From Setaria digitata (lineage: Eukaryota > Nematoda > Chromadorea > Rhabditida > Setariidae): a stretch of 64,000 bases of DNA. Every line of letters begins with the position of its first letter. Positions within the stretch are counted from its first letter, which is position 1. Of this stretch, positions 39,001 through 50,661 are shown piece after piece. Below the pieces are notes generated by a model. That model did not search any database, was not told the DNA's origin, and saw only the letters and a program-made list of their open reading frames with translations. The stretch covers positions 1 through 64,000 of the forward strand of contig RCAB01000231.1 in the NCBI GenBank assembly GCA_003640385.1. Reading direction: 5' to 3'. The position numbers and the translations under genes are program-made.

Positions 39001-42000
39001 ATTTTTGTTTTCCATGTCAAAATGCTAAACAGTTGAATGTTATCTAATTGAACGTTGTTCTACACAAAAGAAGACGTCGCAAGATGTGAAGCACAAAATC
39101 TTACATCTATTCATTCCTTAAAAAATCAGTGACATGTTTTTACTCATTCATTAAATGAATATTTTATGACTTTTGGAGCAACCTCCATCGATTAAGGTTA
39201 GCACACTTAACACTGAATGGAAATAATTAGTTTTAGTGTCATAATTCCGAATGCGCTGCACTGCGTTTCTGATTCTGAAGTATATTATTATACTGTGAGC
39301 TCGAAGTTGTTTCACTGCATGTTTCATCCATTTGCTTCTAATAGTTAAAAGGCGAGAAAAATATAAAAACTTGGGCATATAAATGGACTTTCTTAAAGGA
39401 ACTATTGATGTTAGCTTAATGGATCAAAGCCTCGATGACTTATTAGCGCAACTAAATCTCCACCAAGTAGCAAAATTCGAGCCAGTTTTCCCTCAGGTTG
39501 AAAACGAAGATACTGACGAGGACGACTCTGATATTGTCCACGAAAAAAGGTTGTGAAAACTCATTATTACTCATTTATCAAAGTGCTCGGTTTATTTTTT
39601 ACATCTGATTCGTTTTTTACGTATGTGAATTGGAGAAGAAATAATTATTTTAAACAGTTCCGAAAAGTGAATCTGCTGTTAGATAGAAAAAAAGGTAAAT
39701 TGTTTAAATAGAATTTATACTATCTATCCTCCAGTCAATTCAAAATGGTCATTTCTTTTTTTTCTGGATTTAAGGGAGGAACGAGAAGAAAAAAAGGATA
39801 CGAAAACCTGTGAAGAGGAGGTGCAGCGGCTATCTGATGGCAGTGAAATAAGAACGCGAAAAACAAGGACATTTAATATGCAACAGAATAGCAAACAGGT
39901 ATTCGAATCTTTTATTACTTATGTTCCAGTTTTTGTACTTTAAGTAATACCCCGACAGTTTTCAATTAATTTATAACTTTCAATTTAATTAAGATTATTT
40001 CTTCTATGGGAAAAATGACACAGGTAACGGTGCGATCACACGGTAATGGAGGTGATGAGATTGTGAATACCTTTCATGATGGCAATATGTCATTCAATGA
40101 TGATCTGGCAACTGATGATTTTTTCACTACACCTCGAAATTCGTTTGGACGTAATCGTTTGGATGGAACTAAATGTGCGGATGATCTGCTGAAAACTACA
40201 AATGACACAACAAATCTGGATGCGGGAATCTCACAAAAAATCAAAAGTGTTCAACACACAGATACTGTTTCTCAGTAAATTATCAGCAGTTGTTTTTTCC
40301 CGTTTCGGAAGTTTTCAGTAATTCATGACTGAATTATCAGTATAATTCGTTTCCTTATTATGCTTAGCCAGAATTTTTCAGAAAAGTCTCGAAGACCGCA
40401 AAAAAGAATGGAAAAATCATTTCAGACGATGCTGCACAGAAAATTGATAGAAGTGAATTAAATGCGAGGCAAGTGGAAACTTTTAAGGTAATGTAATGAA
40501 TAGTGTTGTGAATGTTCAGCTGAATTTCAATTAATGCATAAATGAGAAAGCATAGTTCTTTGATTTCGATTCAAGATATCAGTTGAATTTAATTATTTGT
40601 CTGAAGTTCATTGATATTCAGGACGTCAACTTATTAGATCGTCGTGGGAGTGGTTCTTATGAAGAACATAGTACTGTGAAAATGGGTCTCACCAAATCAT
40701 CATCCTCACCTCCAATTCCTCCAAAGCAACGCCACGTTATTCAGTATATGCAGGTGATTTGCATAAACTTGTAATATTTTACTATTTGCGTTCACTACTA
40801 CATACAATTTCTCTATTAACGAGTGCGTAGTGTTACTAATCATGCCGCACTCATTTCTGACGTTGTGCAGTTTGCTTCCGTAATTTAAGGGAACTAAACA
40901 GACTAAGTTACAGAAGCAAATTTGAAATTGCAGACTTTTGGGAACAAAAGTGAAGATCAGGATGACTTCTTCAAAGGCTCAACACTTGCTTCATACATCG
41001 TGTTGAATGATAATTTACGTTATCACGAAGAACAATACAAAAAAAAGATTTCATTCGAATTTTCATTATCCAGTTCGCTTTTTTTTCTTTCGCATTACGT
41101 AATTCTTTCTTCCACGTTTCCGTTTATTTGTTATGATCTTACAAGCACAGGTTCAGTTGTTGGCAGATCAGTAAAAAAGTTTTTTATTTCATTTTAAGCT
41201 TACTGTATCATTTTTTGGAACAAATTTTCTTCAGGAGCAGCTGTGTCAAATCAGAACTTCTCCGATTTGAGCCAGTTATTACAATACACAGAAACTGACA
41301 GGATTATGCTACCAAAACGATACACAGATGAGGTATAAAGAGGAAAGGATGTTCGTTTTATCCTTCCCAATTTTGCACTACCTACTCTATGAAGTGAGGT
41401 ACCTTTGCAATGAAATTCAGCTTGCTTGACGCAGTAAAATTTTAATTCTTCGCTTTGACGTGGAGGGAGCAATCATTAAAATCTCAATCTTTCTCACGTA
41501 TTTTTTGAATTCCTGAGTTAAACTTTGCTATTTGCACCGGTAATCGAGTTGTGAGTTTGTGGGCGAGTTTTTCAGTTCTTCTTTCGGAAATGTAGGTATT
41601 TGAAAATTTCTTTGCCAGAGCACCATTCGAAGACTATTAGCAGGTATTTGCTACAGAATGAGGCGACTTCAAAAGGAACAGCTCCATTGGCATCTTCAGA
41701 AACTGCTGAAATTTTGGAATGCGTTGATGTGACAGATTGGCTAATGCTACGAGCACATGATGCGGTTTCCAAACCCAATGAAGTAAGTTGGCTTTGTTCT
41801 TACAGCACTTTAATTGTAATTACATGGTATTGTAAGCATGTGTAACAAAGGCTTTACTTCATATCTCATTTCCTTTAAAGGTACGTGGTGGACCTAAAGA
41901 CGCACTGATTGCTTTTGCGACCCAGCCGTCAGGATCACTGCTTTATCAAGAAGCTTTCCTCACAACTTATCGCAGTTTTGTCGCGTCCGATGAACTGATC

Positions 42001-44972
42001 CAGAAACTAATTCGAAGGTACAAGTTCGAATTAGCAATCAAATCACAAAGAAATAAACCTCTATGTATTTAGCTTATTAAGTTTCCTGACCATAATCATG
42101 CAAAGAAAAATCTTGTCCAGTTATGTTCCCTATTTTTTTCTTGAAATTTACATTAACTATTCTTATTTGCACAGCTGGATGACTACGTATAGGTAAGCTT
42201 AGTTTGTTTTAGGAAAAAAAAAAAAAGAAAACTAGAAATAAAAATGTTTTCTTCTTTCCTCTTTAGATATTTGTATATGTGTACGATAAAAGAACAGCAG
42301 TCGATAAGAGTAGCTCGCCAAACTTTTTCAATGTTGGTACGAGTTGTTGATGAGTTGTGCGCCGTGGAACAAACGCGGAAACTTATTCGTCTAATTACAA
42401 AATTTATAAGTCGGCTTGTTAAAGACGAAAATTATACCTTTGCAAGGATTTTGAGGTCTGCTCTGCACAAATTTCTCCTCAAGTAATAATGGATAATGGA
42501 TAAAAAAAGTTTTAACTAGCAAGAGAAATGAAAAGTGATGCTTTCTACTTCTATTTAATTTTCTTTCCGAAACTGCTTTCAGGAAAAGATTAATGTCACG
42601 ATTAGATTTGAAATCAACTCAAAAATTCATGATGTCTTCACCGGAGCGAACCAATATAAGAGGTTGCAGTTCAAGGTACGCTTTTACTGCTCTTGTTTTC
42701 TGTCCGTTTCATCTGTAACATGTTCTCTTTCTAGGCATCTAACAATTTTTGATATCCGTTCTGCAGTTATCGCCAAACAGATGACTTATTTGGATGCAGA
42801 ATTGTTCCATATGATTGAGGTGACGTTAATTAATTGTAAGCCTGAGCGACTTAAAACAAGGAAATAAGATAAGATGAAAAGGGTTGTCACAGTCACGTGC
42901 ATATTTTGATTCCAAAGAGCTAAGGCAGAAAATTGAATAAGCTTAAGTTTGTGGATTCGAAATTTTTGGCACAATTTTTTTGTATAAAACGAGAAACTTC
43001 TTATTATCTATGAATGCTAGTTTTAGCCTGCTGAAATGCTTTGGTGGGCACAAGAACAAAACGAGAAAAAAAGTCCAAATTTATGTCGCTTCACTGAGCA
43101 TTTTAACAAGGTAAGATGATTATTATTTAATTGCCATCATATTCATTTTTTTTTTTTTTTTTTTTTTTTGAGTGATGTCTACAGGAAACGTGTAGCACTG
43201 TAACTGTTAAAATACACGTGCTGGGAGTCGAAGCACTTGTTAGGAAAATTACGTAGCAGTAACTTGTAGCAAAATAGTTTAGTAGGGGGATGGAAAATTC
43301 GTATTTTTTCAGGTTTCATATTGGGTTCGAACTCTCGTTTTAACACCAAATGAGCACAGAACTCGTGAAAAAGTTATGTCGAAGTTTGTCAAAATAATGA
43401 AGGTTCTCTTTTTTTTCTTGTAATTCGTTGCTGCTAGTTTGCCTGTTTTACATCACCGCAAGGAAATTTTACTGAAGGAAACTGACTCTCCTGCTACGAA
43501 AAGAAAACAAAAAACACTTGATGAAATGACTTGATCACAATCCACGAATGAAATTTTGGCTACAACATCGACGAACAGTAGTGTGTGTCGCAGCAAAGAG
43601 AACGACCAGCAAATCCGCTAATAATTATGAAGAGTGATTATCAACTTATCATAGATGGCCATGCGTTGCGTCGAATGATATGGACGGAAAATGTCATTTG
43701 AGCGATTCTCAAAAATTAGAAAGGGGTGCATGTAGGCAGAAGTGAGTTGTGCTGAATTGCGAAAGTACAACATTTGAATCAGTAGTACAGTACTAAAAAC
43801 CGAAAAGATTATGATGGCAGTACTTTTGCATATCTTTGTGTATCAACAGTCAACTAACAGAAAATGCAAAAAATAGAAAGATAGAATGCAACTTTAAAAG
43901 ATAAACTATTTCCTACTAGAGACTCAAGTAGCACTAGGTACTTTTGAATATCAGGTACTTGAGACTTTGAAACTTAGATTGAAATCTGAAACATTAAGCG
44001 GAATGGTGCACCGCATAAGCAAATTTTTCATCGTAACCGAAAAGGTACATTTGTTTGTTGCAAATTTCAGCATATTAGATTTTTTTCTTCAACTACAGCA
44101 TTTGCGAATTGTGGGCAATTACAATTCATATCTGGCGATCTTATCAGCACTGGATTCGGGTCCTATTCGGAGACTGGATTGGTCCAAACACATCACCGAT
44201 CTCTTAAAAGAGCACTCAGTTGTGATGGACAGCTCCCATTCTTTCAAAAATTATCGAACTTTGCTTGGCGAAAGTCGTCCTCCTTGCTTACCTTATATGT
44301 AAGTTCCTATTTTTAAAACTAGCCAAATTCTTTTAGTACATGCTATTTTATCCTAACATTTTTGGAAATACTATTACTTGAATCTCAAGTAGCTGCAGCA
44401 GTATACAGGAGAGGATGAATTGAAAGGGAAAGGACAGGTGCTTAACCTTACCACAAATCTTATCTAAGAAAAGACAAGTATTTTGTAGAGGTCTTGTTCT
44501 GCAAGATTTAACATTTGTACATATCGGAAACAGTGATTATCTTCCCCCAGAGCAGAGCAACGGTAGGAAGAATCTGCTTAATTATGGCAAAAGATGGCAG
44601 CAGTTCGCAATTCTGGACAGCATTCGGTGTTTTAAAAGCTGGTAAATTTGATTTCGAAATACATTTGTTTATATCTGTGTTGCTCTCAGCCGGAAAATAA
44701 TTGAGCAGAAACGATACGAACGCGCGTGTATGCTTACAACTTATGTAACGTTCATTTAATTGAATGCAGTAGCTTTTCCGGTTCAGAACATTGAAATTCT
44801 CTTCGAAGATGTGATCATTTAAGAAGATGTAGACAGATGTTTCAGGAATTATTCGATAGAGAAGGATGAAAAGGTTATCCAGTTCTTTAATGGATTCAGC
44901 AATTACTTAAGTGAAGATGAGATCTGGGATCTATCAGAATCAATCAAACCGCGAACGCGAAAGAATAAATGA
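36057..44972 (+). CDS. RAPGEF1: Rap guanine nucleotide exchange factor, C3G/RAPGEF1-like
   Basis: Activates Rap-type small GTPases downstream of adaptor proteins. The ATG is the first codon after TTGTAG, suggesting trans-splicing. Early exons (36057-36179, 37649-37735, about 38050-38232, about 38317-38468, about 38812-38983, 39399-39551 and more) encode a Ser/Asp-rich region, including LLDWVENKI and, at about 40700-40745, the proline patch PPIPPKQRH, a likely SH3 ligand. The RasGEF-N module follows (DWLMLRAHDAVS, LTTYRSFV, then a microexon at 42175-42192 and exon to about 42483). The CDC25-type domain has FDIRSAVIAKQMTYLDAELF, SPNLCRFTEHFNKVSYWVR, FVKIMKHLR, NSYLAILSALDSGPIRRLDW, GLVLQDLTFVH and GKRWQQFAILDSIRCF. 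It ends SESIKPRTRKNK, as in C3G, at TGA 44970-44972. The exon at 38812-38983 is best joined through a GC donor. Exon limits around 41040-41240 are unclear. Confidence 0.93.
43147..43169 (+). repeat. Poly(T) run in a C3G-like gene intron
   Basis: T tract of more than 20 bases; similar runs occur at about 47168-47190 and 47871-47893 in MFSD12 introns. Confidence 0.85.
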
Positions 44973-46503
44973 GCTCTCTAAGAATTGTTAGCACAAAAAA
45001 TTCCGAGCCCCGATTTGAAATGGTAGAATCGTGTATTATGTGAATATTTATGGCAAATTATGTTTTATTTATTGAAATGGAAATCATATAATGCTATCAA
45101 TCAATCACATTACAAAAAAGAAAAGAACTTTGCTGCCAATTGGTAAATAGCAGTTAGTGGTGACTAACATTTGATTGGTCGTAGTTTTCCTGAATGAAAA
45201 ATGAAGTGTTTATATTATCTGCATAAAAAACAGCACTGGGGATATAATGAGGCCTCGAGTGTGGCAAACGAAGTGCATCGCTCGTGGATTCACCTGGATT
45301 TATCGTTAATAAGGACTCTATTAATAGGTTGCGTCTAGTGAAAAGTTGAATACATTTCCTATGTTTCTTTGTGTTTGTTTTATGCATAAGCTGCGGCGTT
45401 CCTGTCGAAACACTTCCCGTTCTGGATGACTGTTAATCAAACGTGCTCATTCTCCTATGTCCTTACAGTTGACAGCATTAAACGTGAGATATGCTACTCG
45501 GGAGGACACCAGTTGTATACTCTAATTCTGGAATAAACGAATCGTCAAATGAATAGCACTGTGCTGCCGACACTTGCCTGACTACTTCAAAAAACTAACC
45601 AAACGACTGAGTGAAGTCACAAATGAGTGCCATACAGTATGGTGTAGTGATATTCGCTCATACAATATTTGTCAGAATGCGAGAGAAGAAGGATAGCGTA
45701 GTATTTGAGAGAAACCACAGACCGAGAAAATCTGTGAGACATGCTGAAACTAGGAACGGAAGAGACAGCTGCATGGCTACGGTACAGTTAAGTGAGGTTT
45801 GAGTTCGTGTTGCTAACTGCCAATGTCAGGTGTGATGCTGTTTGGGTTTAAGTGGATTTGGGCTTGTCAGCGTGTCGTGGGCAGTGAATGGTTAGCAAGT
45901 AGGTGATTGTTTAGAGTGGTACAGAATGCAGTTCTTTAGGTGTGGAATGGTCGAGGACGAAGGAGCAGGTAATGGAGAGGAGAGACACACCAGGACTGCT
46001 GCTTACGGACGAATCTCAGATGGAGCGAGTGTTTCTGACGAGGGAAGTTTCAGTGACTTACACAGCCTGAATGTCACTTTCCTAGAATTTTACCAACATA
46101 TTAGCATCTTATTTAGAGGCAAATATTAGTTTGATAATATCACACACTATTGATGCGCACTGTTGCTCATAGAGGGAATTGGGTTCACACGATAAGGAAC
46201 GACCTCACACTTTCGGTGCGATTCTAATAATTCCGGATGAATGCTAGGACAGGTAAAGACAGTCTTAGAATTCAACCAGAACGAAGAAACTTTTACTCTG
46301 GTTATAGATTTCTTCAAGCAGTGGTGGTGGAATTAAATGAACTATTGTTCCTGTGTCAAATGAGTAACCATGTTGATATGATCTGTTGCTTCTGAAATGA
46401 AATAGCGAGTCTCTCATGTGTCTATTTCCTACACTTTTCACCTTTTCAGAATATTAGGAACTCCAAGTTCAATTTTATCGAGTGCACTTTACTTTAGGAG
46501 ACT
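44973..46503. other. Intergenic; no gene seen
   Basis: 1.5 kb between the C3G-like and MFSD12-like genes on the same strand. Short open frames at 45154-45387 (-), 45611-45802 and 45926-46129 (+) show no motif. The spacing is too wide for a typical nematode operon. Confidence 0.5.
46489..46497 (+). promoter_or_regulatory. Putative spliced-leader acceptor ahead of MFSD12
   Basis: TTACTTTAG is followed by GAGACT and the ATG. Its spacing and pyrimidine content fit a nematode trans-splice site; unverified. Confidence 0.4.
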
Positions 46504-49500
46504 ATGGACGCATCAAACGAATTAAGTGGATGTGAAGTACTTGGTTATGGAATTGGGCATTTTTATAACGACCTGTGCGCCAGTATGTGGTTTACGTATC
46601 TTTTGTTATTCCTAGAAAAAGTAGTCGTTATGCGCAGTTCTGTGGCTGGTTTAATCATGCTAATTGGCCAGGTTTCATTTAAAATTGTATTTCATTGACT
46701 TTCTCACCCAGATCTAAAGCCTAAAGATATTAGTAACAGGAGAGACCGAGGTTATGTACCGGATAGGGTCATGTTATTATTCATTCTTCTTTCAGTTCAT
46801 AGATTTAGGATGTTGAAACAAATGGTAATAGCTTTTTAACAATTATTTTTATGCTGTAATAGTTTGCAAAGTAAACACCGATGAATAATTCTTTTACATA
46901 TCTTCCGTAAATTATGAATTTCTATCTTTTGCTTTTTTGAATAATATGGTATGAATTATATGCTTGTATTTGTTTGAATTTGCTGTCAAACAGTCCCTCT
47001 ACATCGAAAATATATACTATTTGATGTGCTTTTAACTAGTTCGTTATAGGCTACCGATGCCTTGAGCACGGCATTTATTGGAGTTCTGAGTGATTCAACA
47101 CCTGTACCGTTTTGTTTTCGACGTTGTGGACAAAGGAAATCATGGCATGCCCTTGGTGTGTCGTAATTTTTTTTTTTTTTTTTTTTTTTCACAAATCTAC
47201 AAATATGATAGGCGAATGTAGGAACTAACTCATACAGTACTTATTTTGAGCGTTTTACATGGAATATTTAGGAAAGAATTTTTGAATAGATGGTTCCCTG
47301 GACCTTCACCTACGTCTTCGTTACTGAGGTACTTCCTGGTCTTTCTGGTTGTACACGCGTGTTATCTGATTCGTTTACTTTCACTGATGTTCTTTGATTA
47401 GAAAAAAACAAAATGACAAAATGAATGGGTTGTTTTCTGCTGCAGGCACTGTATTAGTTACTTTTTCATTTGCATTTGTTTACAATAAATGCTTTATGTG
47501 TAATCATTCACCAACCGACTGGGAACTTTTTGCATGGTATGCACCATATGTAGTTGTATTTCAAATTGGTTGGGCTGCTGTACAGGTAACTGTTCTGTAT
47601 TTTACTATGAATATGGGTGTTCATATATCATTTCTCTTTCTCGAGTCGGGATATTAAATAGTGTGATAGTCATTAGACTGAGCTAAAAGCATTCATTTTC
47701 CATTTTCAAAATTCTCTCTTGTTTACATTATTGGGAGTTAAGTCTTGGTAGTGCTTTGTTTTACAGATCTCACACTTGGCTCTAATACCGGAGTTAGCAA
47801 GCGATGAAGGCCGTCGGATGACGTTGAACTCTGTTAGGTTATTTGTTATATGCAGCTCTTCGTCTGTCTTTTTTTTTTTTTTTTTTTTTTTCATGGCTTT
47901 ACATTTAGGTTGGTTTTATAGGCATGGATGCACGGTTGTCGCAAATTTAATTATTTATGCGGTGCTCTCGGTGCTATTGCATTTTGATGATAGTGGCTCT
48001 GCAATTGGTCCAGTGGACCTTCATCACTTTAGTGTTAAGTTTATTAATTCAGTGACATTTTTATTAAAATTAGAGTGAGTTTTTTGATTTAACTTCATTT
48101 TCAGAGAATAGCAGGAATGGTTATAGTTCTGGGACTTTTCACCGAGACTTTCTTTTATACTGTAACGAAAGAACCTTTGAGAATCGCTGATACTACTGTA
48201 GCTATGCAGTCGCGATACCGGCTTGAAATTCTGCTTTCCTTCAGATCATCATTTCTTAAATGGATTTATCGTCTCCAGTTTTACAAAGTAATCCTGTATT
48301 CAAGAGATTCTGAAGATCCAATTTGGATTTAATTCTAGGACCGGAGGAAAATGTTTTAACTGATCACTAATAAAAAATCAAGGGTTCCGTGCAGTTAACG
48401 CTTTTATTCTAGCAGGTCTTTTTAATATGAAAAGTTTTATTTGGAATAATTTTTGAATAAGGTTAAAACTCCCTACATTCATTTTTCTGCATGTCTTTTG
48501 TATGAGGAATAATAATACTAATGCTGTGCTTAAAGAAAGTAGTTTAGTTACCTTTTCGACTTTATCCTTCTTTGTTTCTACGGTTCAGAATTAGTATCAC
48601 GATCGGAGAATTTATGAGAAAATTCATTAGTGTACTTCAGACTGCAATAAATGTGCTCTTTAGATAATCCTGTTAATAAAGATAATATATTTATGTGTCT
48701 AATATGCTTAATTTAAAAGTTTCCCGAAACTGAATTACAAAAGTGTCGTTAAACAGTTAAATACCGAAGTTTTTGGAAGAAAACGCTGCACTTATTTTTC
48801 AGGTTGGAGTGTTGTATGTTCTCTCCAGGTTGTACATTAACCTTTCGCAGGTGTACTTCCCATTCTATATTACTCATATACCAGATCTTTCGAAGGTGAT
48901 GTTTTTTCAGTTTCTTCACCGTCAAATCATAACAGACCTTGTTTTTGTCATTATGTATAATTAATCTTTAATGGTCAGCAATTATTTTTTCAGAAGTATG
49001 TTGCTTTGCTACCGATGATATCTTATTGTTCGTCATTTTTGATTTCTTTATTGATCGGTTTACCTTTTTTTAGCCGTCACTTAAGTTCGGAAGTAAGTGC
49101 TTATCCCTTTGACGATACTTGCGCAATCAGAAATAGGTCGAAGTAAAGTTGAAAAGATTTGTGCTAAAATCGGTTAGGGGTTCTAGATTCTTAGAAATGA
49201 GCATTAAAATGTTCTTTAATCGTGATGGTGATGAGACAAAAAATAAGAGTTTATTATTCTTCCTTAGATAATATGGAAGAGAGGGAACAAAATTTACAGT
49301 TGTATTATCACTACTGACTGCTTTTGGGATTAATGTTTAAGGTACACAACCTGGAAACATGAAAGACAGCAAAAATTTGGGAAAGAATAACTTTTAGTAT
49401 TAGCCAGGCTCAGTGAATTTGAAGAGTTGTTACTTTGATGTTGTCAGAAAAACATGGGTAACTTAGCCAAAAGTGCGGTGTATTTTCAGCATCGCTGTGA

Positions 49501-50661
49501 TAAATTTTCAGAGTTTAGCACTATTTGGATGTTTATGTGGTATTTCAAGCTGCCTGATGATACAGTTTGATATATATTTTTCTATCTATACAACTGTTAT
49601 TCTTTTGGGTATAGCTCAGGCGATTTTATTAATAGCTTCCCTTTCCATGGTAGCAAAGCTTATCAGGCAAGATACAGTAAGTTATTGACTGATCCGATTC
49701 ATTATTCCCACATTCTCAAGGAATGGAAATGTATGGGAGAAAATTAATGCACATGCCCTACATTAATCAGAAGACTGAATTTTCAAATAGTTTTGCCGAA
49801 ATGATTTTGGTTAACGCTTTTCCTTTTTCTTCTAAAAGTTTGCGTTTGGAACTTTGTTCCTTATCACTTTATGTCAGCTAGTTTTAGGTTTATTATATTT
49901 GTTTTTAGAAACTATGTAATATTGTGGCTATTATTCTTTATTCTATGCTTGTTTCACCTGATTCCCTTGACTAAAAAAGGGACTCTAGTTCAGTGCGTAG
50001 TCGCTCCTTTCAGCTTACTGTCTTTCTTATCTTTTAAAGTAAAAGCTTCTCTTGCAATTTTCTCTTGCAATGATCGATTTAAGAAGGCAATTTAGGATGA
50101 GGAAAAATTGCGACACTTTCATAATTCACTCAAATGTATCTGCCAGCACGAGCTAAGATGAACTAAATCTCGCATCTCTCTGTAACATTTAGTTTTTACC
50201 GATGTTTTTTTATTTGCTGACACATTTTTGGTCATCAGAAACACTCTTGCTATGATATGTTTCAGCTGACATTGGTATAACAAACACAATGATTTTTTAT
50301 AGGAAAGTAGTGCCTTTGTCTATGGTGTTTTGAGTTCGATGGACAAAATTTCAAACGGATTGGCTTTGCAGTTGATCGAATTGTTCAGTTCATCTTTCTG
50401 CATGTTAGTTCTTTGATAATTGATTTTGTCTACTTTGATTGTTATTAACTGTAGAAAACTTTTTCAAGTGATGAAATTTGATGTTCAAAGTTATGAACAT
50501 AAATAAAGGGGCACCCTTACAGAAAATCCAAAAGCGGAGTTGATTGCACAAGTTACTATCGAACGATAGTTGTTACCATGCCTGGCAGTTGTCTTCTGAT
50601 TATTTTTTTCTTGCTTCTTTTTCTGATAATCAGCGGAAAATGCGACTCTTCATCTCGATAA
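46504..50661 (+). CDS. MFSD12: MFSD12-like major facilitator (lysosomal/melanosomal cysteine transporter family)
   Basis: Multi-pass membrane carrier; the vertebrate homologue is needed for cysteine import into lysosomes and melanosomes. Eleven exons in phase (46504-46671, 47050-47155, 47446-47585, 47767-47837, 47922-48051, 48105-48287, 48803-48895, 48994-49092, 49512-49676, 50303-50403, 50553-50661) give 454 codons. Helix 1 has the hallmark [19 protein letters not shown]. Others are [72 protein letters not shown] and [20 protein letters not shown]. The final exon, with a phase-correct join, supplies the last helix ([15 protein letters not shown]) and a short Ser-rich tail. The ATG lies six bases after TTACTTTAG, a probable trans-splice acceptor. 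Introns 2 and 4 carry poly(T) runs of over 20 bases. Substrate in this worm is inferred from the family only. Confidence 0.93.

Noticed and set aside
41040..41196. Hydrophobic run following YKKKISF in the C3G-like gene
   Set aside because: Probably intronic sequence read through by the open frame; a membrane segment is not expected in C3G, and several donor/acceptor pairs could remove it.
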